Assembly (NCBI RefSeq): GCF_000430665.1
Contig: NZ_AUML01000027.1
Coordinates: forward strand, 1 to 46,139
DNA length: 46,139 nucleotides
DNA from: Aquimarina muelleri DSM 19832
GTDB taxonomy: Bacteria; Bacteroidota; Bacteroidia; Flavobacteriales; Flavobacteriaceae
Direction: 5' to 3'
Numbering within the stretch: position 1 is the stretch's first letter; each line of letters begins with the position of its first letter. Under the pieces are notes generated by a model. It made no database searches, had not been told where the DNA came from, and saw only the letters and a list, made by a program, of their open reading frames with translations. Shown here in pieces: positions 41,130 through 46,139 of this stretch. Position numbers and translations under genes: made by a program.

Positions 41130-41561
41130 ATGAAAAAGATTCTATTTTTAATACTCCCTATTTTGATTTTATCCTGTAGTAGTGATGATCGACCTGACAA
41201 CAACCAATTTTTACCTCCTACCCGTATTAATTATCAAATCAATCTAAATTTACCTCAATTTAATCCTCTTAAATTCCCTGCAAGTCATTTTATAGACTAC
41301 ACCGCAAATGGAAGCATAAAGGGGATTATTATTTATAATATTGATAACACACAATACACCGCTTTTGAGCTAAGTGATCCTAATCATTCTCCTAGTGATT
41401 GTTCTACTCAAGATATTGAAGGGATTACTGCTACCTGTAATTGTAAGGATGGTAATGCGTATAATATTGTTACTGGACAACAAACTTCTGGCGAAGGACA
41501 GTTTGCTCTAAGGCGGTACACTATTCGAAGAGATGGAAATACTTTATCCATAACTAACTAA
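41130..41561 (+). CDS. Lipoprotein with Rieske-like fold lacking the iron-sulfur ligands
   Basis: The 143-residue protein has a lipoprotein signal with lipobox ILSC at about residue 16, followed by SSDD. The C-terminal part (EGITATCNCKDGNAYNIVTGQQTSGEGQFALRRYTIRRDGNTLSI) resembles the Rieske beta-sandwich, where CNCKDG replaces the usual CPCHGS-type ligand motif, and the first CxH motif is replaced by PSDCSTQD. It therefore probably does not bind a 2Fe-2S cluster in the usual way. It is convergent with thiH, with 16 bp between stops. Function is unknown. Confidence 0.65.
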   Translation: MKKILFLILPILILSCSSDDRPDNNQFLPPTRINYQINLNLPQFNPLKFPASHFIDYTANGSIKGIIIYNIDNTQYTAFELSDPNHSPSDCSTQDIEGITATCNCKDGNAYNIVTGQQTSGEGQFALRRYTIRRDGNTLSITN

Positions 41562-41577
41562 AACTGGCTACTTAAAA

Positions 41578-42690
41578 TTATTGCCAATTATTGGCCCAGT
41601 CTTTCCAAACGACATCCAGTCCTTTAGATTTTAACATAGTTACTACTTGTTCTGTAGATCGTTCGTCAGAGATTTCAAATTGCTCTAAAGATTGTGGAGC
41701 AACGGCATAGCCTCCGGGATTGGTTTTAGATTCGGCACTTATAGAGGTTATACCTAGATTTACTATGTTTTCTCTAAAGACCTCACTTTCTCTGGTAGAC
41801 ATGGATAATTCTACATCTTCATCTAACAATCTAAAAGCGCAAATTAATTGTACCAAATCTGGATCTGTCATCTCTACCTTTGGTTCTACTCCCCCGCTGT
41901 GTGGCCTTAATCTAGGAAAGGATATAGAGTATTTTGTTTTCCAATATACTTTTTGAAGATACTGTAAATGTAAGGCGGTAAAAAAGCTATCTACCCTCCA
42001 ATCTTCTAGCCCAAAAAGTGCTCCTAATCCTATTTTATGAATTCCTGCGCGCCCAAGTCTATCAGGAGTCTCTAATCGATAGTCAAAATTAGATTTCTTC
42101 CCTTTTGGATGGTGCTTTTTATATTCTGATTTATGATAGGTTTCCTGATATACTAATACTGCATACAGACCACTTTTTATTAAAGTTTCATAGTCTGATT
42201 GATCCATTGGCTGTACTTCTATCGTGATATTAGCAAATCTGGATTGTATTACTTGTATTGCATTATTAATATAATCTACTCCTACTGTTTTATTAGCTTC
42301 GCCTGTAACCAAAAGGATATGATCATACCCTTTGGATTTCAAAAAATCTACTTCTTTTAAAATTTCCTTATCTGTTAGTGTTCTTCTGGGTATTTTATTG
42401 GTCATACTAAACCCACAATAGGTACAAATATTTTGACATTCATTGCTTAAATACATTGGCGCATACATCTGGATGGTGTTCCCAAAACGTTTTTTTGTAA
42501 TACTATTACTCATTTGCGCCATTTGCTCTAGATATGGTACTGCTGCTGGAGAAATTAAGGCTTTAAAATCTTCAAGATTTCTTCTGGATGTGTTTAATGC
42601 TTGGATTACATCCTTTTCTGTTTTAGAAAGAATACTGGATAGTATTTCGTTCCAATTATATTGTTCGAATATGTCTTTGAAGGTCTTCAT
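41578..42690 (-). CDS. thiH: 2-iminoacetate synthase ThiH
   Basis: ThiH is a radical-SAM tyrosine lyase that makes dehydroglycine for thiazole synthesis. The 370-residue protein has the cluster motif CQNICTYCGF (Cys-x3-Cys-x2-Cys, about residues 83-90), then VTGEANKTVGVDYI and the family region RLRPHSGGVEPKVEMTDPDLVQLICAFRLL. It is the last gene of the thi operon and lies beyond a frameshifted four-helix-bundle gene inserted after thiG. Confidence 0.95.
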   Translation of the reverse strand: MKTFKDIFEQYNWNEILSSILSKTEKDVIQALNTSRRNLEDFKALISPAAVPYLEQMAQMSNSITKKRFGNTIQMYAPMYLSNECQNICTYCGFSMTNKIPRRTLTDKEILKEVDFLKSKGYDHILLVTGEANKTVGVDYINNAIQVIQSRFANITIEVQPMDQSDYETLIKSGLYAVLVYQETYHKSEYKKHHPKGKKSNFDYRLETPDRLGRAGIHKIGLGALFGLEDWRVDSFFTALHLQYLQKVYWKTKYSISFPRLRPHSGGVEPKVEMTDPDLVQLICAFRLLDEDVELSMSTRESEVFRENIVNLGITSISAESKTNPGGYAVAPQSLEQFEISDERSTEQVVTMLKSKGLDVVWKDWANNWQ

Positions 42691-42741
42691 TTTTTAGTTT
42701 TTACTGTTGCCTCTTAGCTATTAGCCTTTAACTGTTAGCTT

Positions 42742-43099
42742 TTAGTTCTTTTTGACTATAGAATGTAATAAATTAAGCATTTTTCGTACTTCAACAATTC
42801 CTGAATTTAATTTTTTAAATTCTTCCTTATTAATATACTCGATATCCTTAGAAAATTCAATTAAATACTCTACTTCTGAAGCAGATCCAGATGCTATATT
42901 CAAAAAATGTGCAAATTCTTTTTTCTGAATTTCTTGCTGTTCCTTCTGCTATATTAGTCGGAATAGAAAGTGATGCTCTTCTTAATTGTGATGTTAATCC
43001 AAACATTTCTTCTTTTGGGAACTTTTTTGTTACCTTATATACAACTAATGTGAATTGATGAGCTTTTTTCCAAACTTCATAATTTCTAAAATTTCTCAT
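42742..43099 (-). pseudogene. Frameshifted four-helix-bundle protein gene in the thi operon
   Basis: The N-terminal 67 codons match the four-helix-bundle (S23/ variable-protein) family: NYEVWKKAHQFTLVVYKVTKKFP and LTSQLRRASLSIPTNIAEGTARNS. The frame then shifts at a run of six A on the minus strand (plus-strand 42919-42924). Read with one base removed, the protein continues EFAHFLNIASGSASEVEYLI to a stop at 42742, giving about 118 residues, the normal length of the family. The cause is an inactivating one-base insertion, a sequencing error or programmed frameshifting. The ORF as annotated in the raw frame ends at 42857. It sits inside the thiamine operon, which suggests insertion of a small mobile-like unit. 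Confidence 0.75.
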
Positions 43100-43184
43100 T
43101 ATAATTCTTGTCGTATTGATATAGTTTTAGATCTATAGTATTTTTAATCGTTTTCCAGATCAGCTAAAAGCTAGTCGCCAAAAA

Positions 43185-43961
43185 CTAATTCTTTTCCAAA
43201 AGAAAGCTTGTTAACGGGCTACTTGCTTCTGCATATTGTTTTATCGGTGCTAGTTTTGCGTTATACGCAATACGTCCTGCTTCTACCGCCATCCTAAATG
43301 CATTAGCCATCATTACTGGTTCTTGGGATACTGCAATTGCTGTATTAACCAACACTGCATCTGCGCCTATCTCCATTGCTTGTGCTGCGTGTGAGGGACT
43401 ACCAATACCTGCATCTACAATAACTGGTATGTTACTTTGGTCTATTATAATTTCTAAAAATTCTAATGTTTTTAATCCTTTATTACTGCCAATAGGAGCT
43501 CCTAATGGCATAACACATTGCGCTCCTACTTCTTCTAATCGTTTACACAAAACAGGATCTGCATGAATATAGGGCATTACTACAAATCCTAACTTTACTA
43601 ATTGTTCTGCTGCTTTTAATGTTTCTATAGGATCTGGTAATAAGTATTTTGGATCTGGATGAATTTCTAATTTTATCCAATTTGTTTCTAAAGCTTCTCT
43701 TGCCAACTGTGCGGCAAAAATTGCTTCTTTAGCATCGCGGACTCCAGAGGTATTAGGTAATAAATTAATTCGAGCATGATCTAAATGATTTAATATATCA
43801 TCTTCTTGATTTGTAACATCTACTCGTTTTAATGCTACAGTAATTAATTCACTTTTGGATGTAAGTAGCGCTTCTCTCATTAGTGAAGAAGAGCTGAATT
43901 TTCCTGTTCCTGTAAATAATCGGGAAGAAAACTCTTTATCTGCAATTTTTAATCTATCCAT
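43185..43961 (-). CDS. thiG: Thiazole synthase ThiG
   Basis: ThiG forms the thiazole ring of thiamine from deoxyxylulose phosphate, ThiS thiocarboxylate and dehydroglycine. The 258-residue TIM-barrel protein shows [15 protein letters not shown] (residues 11-25), the Schiff-base lysine region [17 protein letters not shown], and the phosphate-binding end [33 protein letters not shown]. It lies 7 bp after thiE in the minus-strand operon. ThiS and ThiF are not in the window. Confidence 0.97.
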   Translation of the reverse strand: MDRLKIADKEFSSRLFTGTGKFSSSSLMREALLTSKSELITVALKRVDVTNQEDDILNHLDHARINLLPNTSGVRDAKEAIFAAQLAREALETNWIKLEIHPDPKYLLPDPIETLKAAEQLVKLGFVVMPYIHADPVLCKRLEEVGAQCVMPLGAPIGSNKGLKTLEFLEIIIDQSNIPVIVDAGIGSPSHAAQAMEIGADAVLVNTAIAVSQEPVMMANAFRMAVEAGRIAYNAKLAPIKQYAEASSPLTSFLLEKN

Positions 43962-43968
43962 TTTTTAA

Positions 43969-44616
43969 TTATTTAGAAGAAAACTTGTTTTCTATCTGCT
44001 CTTTTATATTCTTAATCTTTTCTTTGATATTCTCTTTATTAGTCAACAGTCCAGAAACTGCTATTCCTGATATTCCTGTTTGCATAAGAGCTATAATATC
44101 TTGTTCTGTTATTCCTCCAATTGCTACAACAGGCATTTTTATATTTTGAATTCTAAATTTTGAGAGTATCTCTTCATACCCTTTTATCCCTAATACTGGA
44201 CTTAGCTTTTTTTTGGTAGTTGTATGGCGATAAGGTCCCAACCCTATATAATCTACCTCATCCTCCCTATGTTTTTTACAATCCTGCAAAGTATTTGCTG
44301 TAGCTCCTATAATAAAATTATCTCCTAAAATTTTACGGGCTTCTCTAGTATCCATATCCTGTAATCCCAAATGCACCCCATCTGCCAAAGCGGCCTTTGC
44401 CACACCTATATTATCATTAATAATCATGATTGCATTATATTGGTCACAGATATTTCTACATTTTATCGCGGTATCCAAATAGGTTGCCATATCTTGATCT
44501 TTAATTCGTAATTGTATCCATTTACCTCCTGCTTTGCATACTTGTTCTATATTATCAAGATGCTCTTTTGGTGTTTCTCCTTGGGAGATATACTGCAAAT
44601 ACATTTCTTTCATCAT
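43969..44616 (-). CDS. thiE: Thiamine phosphate synthase ThiE
   Basis: ThiE joins hydroxymethylpyrimidine diphosphate and thiazole phosphate to give thiamine phosphate. The 215-residue protein has KWIQLRIKDQD (about residues 32-42), MIINDNIGVAKAALADGVHLGLQDMD (the substrate-binding NDN motif), IGATANTLQDC and GIAVSGLLTNKEN. The motif set is complete, so it is the catalytic copy. A second ThiE-like gene opens the visible operon. It lies 7 bp before thiG and 19 bp after thiD, and starts with two Met codons. Confidence 0.95.
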   Translation of the reverse strand: MMKEMYLQYISQGETPKEHLDNIEQVCKAGGKWIQLRIKDQDMATYLDTAIKCRNICDQYNAIMIINDNIGVAKAALADGVHLGLQDMDTREARKILGDNFIIGATANTLQDCKKHREDEVDYIGLGPYRHTTTKKKLSPVLGIKGYEEILSKFRIQNIKMPVVAIGGITEQDIIALMQTGISGIAVSGLLTNKENIKEKIKNIKEQIENKFSSK

Positions 44617-44635
44617 TATTTTTATGCTTTAACTT

Positions 44636-45400
44636 CTACATCTTATGATACCCTAACAAACTGGTATTAGAACTTAATACTTTTTCGGTATATCTTTTCC
44701 CTCTAAAACAGGCTTTAAGCAAAGGAAAACCTAATGCCAATTGCGTTGTAATTGCAGCAGAAAGTATGCAACCGCTACCGTGCTTTTCTGCTATTTTTTT
44801 TGCTTTTGGATGGAGTATATAATGCTTTCCTGTTACCGTAAACAACTCATCTTTTCCTATAGTATCTTTTCTATGCCCTCCTTTTAAAAAAAGATTAGTT
44901 TTACTACTGATATAAGCGACTGTTTCGTCTACGGTTTTATCTACATACAGCTTTTCTATTTCTGGATAGTTTGGTGTTAGTAAATAGATTTTATCCAAAA
45001 TTTGGTCAAATTGTATATTCGATTTGGATGCAGGTAAATGGTCGTGAAAATCAAAATCTGAACTGGATTTTAATACAGGGTCTAACACGATTTTAATTGT
45101 CTTGTTTTTTTCTAACAAAAAATCTATGATTTGATTAGCCACTCTCCAATCTTGAACGATCCCTATTTTTACAAAACGTATCGCAAAACGATCTAATATT
45201 ATTTCTATTTGGTTTTTAATTACTTCAATATCTTGCCAAATACACTCCTTAAATTGTATATCATTCTGGATAGTATTTGCTGTACAAACTGCCAATCCGT
45301 ATCCTTTTAGTGCTTCTATTGTTTTTATATCTGCCGTAAGCCCAGCTCCATTTGATGGATCAAAACCTGCAATAGTAAGTATATATGGACGTTTTTTCAT
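44636..45400 (-). CDS. thiD: Hydroxymethylpyrimidine/phosphomethylpyrimidine kinase ThiD
   Basis: ThiD phosphorylates hydroxymethylpyrimidine twice to give the diphosphate used by ThiE. The 254-residue ribokinase-fold protein shows IAGFDPSNGAGLTADIKTIEALKGYGLAVCTANTIQN (residues 10-46), LDPVLKSSS and the anion-hole motif KHGSGCILSAAITTQLALG (about 209-227), with GSGC carrying the catalytic cysteine. It overlaps neither neighbour (7 bp from the ThiE-like gene, 19 bp from thiE). Confidence 0.96.
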   Translation of the reverse strand: MKKRPYILTIAGFDPSNGAGLTADIKTIEALKGYGLAVCTANTIQNDIQFKECIWQDIEVIKNQIEIILDRFAIRFVKIGIVQDWRVANQIIDFLLEKNKTIKIVLDPVLKSSSDFDFHDHLPASKSNIQFDQILDKIYLLTPNYPEIEKLYVDKTVDETVAYISSKTNLFLKGGHRKDTIGKDELFTVTGKHYILHPKAKKIAEKHGSGCILSAAITTQLALGFPLLKACFRGKRYTEKVLSSNTSLLGYHKM

Positions 45401-45407
45401 TCTTAAA

Positions 45408-46007
45408 TCAACAGATGGTTTTGAGTTTATTGTAAATGGTTTTAAAACTTTTTAAAGAATCTTCTGTGTTCCATATTCCTCCTAAAACACCTACTCCTTT
45501 ATATCCAAGATCGAATGTTGCTTGTAATGTGCTTTCATTAATTCCACCCATTCCTATTACCATTGCATTTAGATCTGTAACATTAAATCCTTTTCCTTTA
45601 TACCCTGCTTTAGATATCGACCCAAAAACAGGGCTTAATAAAACATATTCAAAATTAGCAGTACAAGCTATAATATCTTCTTTGGAATGAAAGGAACTTG
45701 TTACCGAAAATCCCTTATTTTTATATACTAAAATAGTTGTATCCAGAGCCGACGGGTCAAAATCTAATCTGGCTTGTTCCTGTAAATGTATTCCTCGCAA
45801 TTTATATTGCTTTGTAAGTTCTGGAAACTGATGAATCATAATTTGATTATGATACTGCATATCTATCTGATCTAATAGTGCTTTATATGCATTACTAGTA
45901 AAGGTTGGTTTACGTAAATGCAATATCTCTAATCCTGCATCAAACAAATCATTAATTTGTTTTGCTTCGTTTTCTAATTCTTGCTCTGATGTTAGTACTA
46001 TTAGCAT
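45408..46007 (-). CDS. ThiE/TenI-like thiamine phosphate synthase paralog
   Basis: The 199-residue protein is related to ThiE/TenI. It has EILHLRKPTFTSNAYKALLDQ (about residues 28-48), MIHQFPELTKQYKLRGIHLQEQ, YVLLSPVFGSISKAGYKGKGF and MVIGMGGINESTLQATFDLGYKGVGVLGG. The DNA-binding-free TIM barrel lacks the NDN motif (ThiE Asn-Asp) seen in the other copy, so it may act as TenI-like aromatase, helper of ThiG, rather than as a synthase. It is 7 bp from thiD and 23 bp after the partial gene at the window edge. Confidence 0.8.
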   Translation of the reverse strand: MLIVLTSEQELENEAKQINDLFDAGLEILHLRKPTFTSNAYKALLDQIDMQYHNQIMIHQFPELTKQYKLRGIHLQEQARLDFDPSALDTTILVYKNKGFSVTSSFHSKEDIIACTANFEYVLLSPVFGSISKAGYKGKGFNVTDLNAMVIGMGGINESTLQATFDLGYKGVGVLGGIWNTEDSLKSFKTIYNKLKTIC

Positions 46008-46030
46008 ACATTTTAAATATTTAAAGAATC

Positions 46031-46139
46031 TTATACTTCGGTTAACTCCCCTTCGAGTGCCTCAGGGTTCGAGATTTTGAATTTGCATTCCTCAACCCTG
46101 AATTTGCATTCCTCAACCCTGAATTTGCATTCCTCAACC
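46031..46139 (-). CDS. Partial gene: C-terminal end with tandem VEECKFR heptads
   Basis: The minus-strand frame from the window edge to a TAA at 46031-46033 is open for 36 codons and reads three repeats (VEECKFR, VEECKFR, VEECKFK) and then ISNPEALEGELTEV. The 5' part lies outside the window. Position and the 23-bp gap before the ThiE-like gene imply it is co-transcribed with the thi operon; thiC is the usual gene here, but the visible residues do not confirm that. The repeats come from a 21-bp DNA unit, so the tail may be a repeat-grown extension. Confidence 0.5.
   Translation of the reverse strand, partial: VEECKFRVEECKFRVEECKFKISNPEALEGELTEV
46077..46139 (-). repeat. 21-bp tandem repeat, three copies at the window edge
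   Basis: Units 46077-46097, 46098-46118 and 46119-46139 are identical except at the first base of the first unit, and the array continues beyond the window. The unit length is a multiple of three and keeps the frame VEECKFR on the minus strand. Confidence 0.85.

Noticed and set aside
46008..46139. TPP riboswitch upstream of the thi genes
   Set aside because: No thi-box-like sequence is present in the visible 132 bases; the operon start lies outside the window.
1..46139. tRNA, rRNA genes, CRISPR array, IS element or prophage
   Set aside because: No regularly spaced repeats, cloverleaf-like sequence, transposase or phage structural gene was recognised in reading both strands.

Overview
The window comes from an AT-rich marine-type bacterium of the phylum Bacteroidota, family Flavobacteriaceae. 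The evidence is a SusC/TonB-type receptor, SCSSDD-type lipoprotein signals, a type IX secretion sorting domain, several exact TAnnTTTG promoter elements typical of Bacteroidota, few Shine-Dalgarno sequences, and characteristic gene neighbourhoods (ftsX-DUF3098-uppP-truB; DUF3127-flavin reductase-histidine kinase-thioesterase-HIT-greA). An Aquimarina-like genus is plausible, but that is inference. No rRNA, tRNA, CRISPR array, insertion sequence or prophage is visible. Almost everything is chromosomal housekeeping, with a few accessory pieces.

Bases 1-11600 look like a phosphate-acquisition block. It holds a beta-helix-like lipoprotein and a TonB-dependent receptor (minus strand), a small MORN-type secreted protein, an OprO/OprP-like porin, a PiT phosphate transporter with a PhoU-like tail, and a PhoB/PhoR-like two-component system. 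Four intergenic sites in this block carry TAAC direct repeats spaced exactly 11 bp, a Pho-box-like arrangement. A promoter-plus-terminator pair at 5705-5815 may make a small RNA. Bases 11500-19300 hold a glycosyltransferase, trmB, a LysE-type exporter, an alkyltransferase-like DNA repair protein, a class II Fic protein preceded by a 33-bp direct repeat, the Mrp/NifU iron-sulfur pair, a metallophosphoesterase and a ribosome hibernation factor. The hibernation factor gene and a second, apparently non-coding, transcript at 19066-19206 have promoters of identical geometry (a TGAT-N4-ATCA palindrome 29.5 bp from the -7 box).

Bases 19300-24500 hold a MATE exporter, a protein that is little more than a signal peptide plus type IX sorting domain, a LuxE/PaaK-like acyltransferase, a YHS-domain protein and a ketopantoate reductase. 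Bases 24800-29500 are a cell-envelope operon (ftsX, lgt, two small membrane proteins, uppP, truB, a TonB-like protein). Bases 29500-34100 hold a thioredoxin-like gene and two secreted leucine-rich-repeat proteins, one with 22 unbroken 23-residue repeats and the other built from two duplicated modules. Bases 34100-41000 are housekeeping genes: tag, upp, aat, DUF3127, a flavin reductase, a histidine kinase, a thioesterase, a HIT protein and greA.

Bases 41500-46139 are a minus-strand thiamine operon (thiE-like, thiD, thiE, thiG, thiH). It is interrupted by a frameshifted four-helix-bundle gene. It is preceded at the window edge by the C-terminal end of another gene that ends in a 21-bp in-frame tandem repeat. 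A dispersed intergenic repeat of about 105 bp occurs twice in full and twice as half copies between 22.7 and 36.5 kb.
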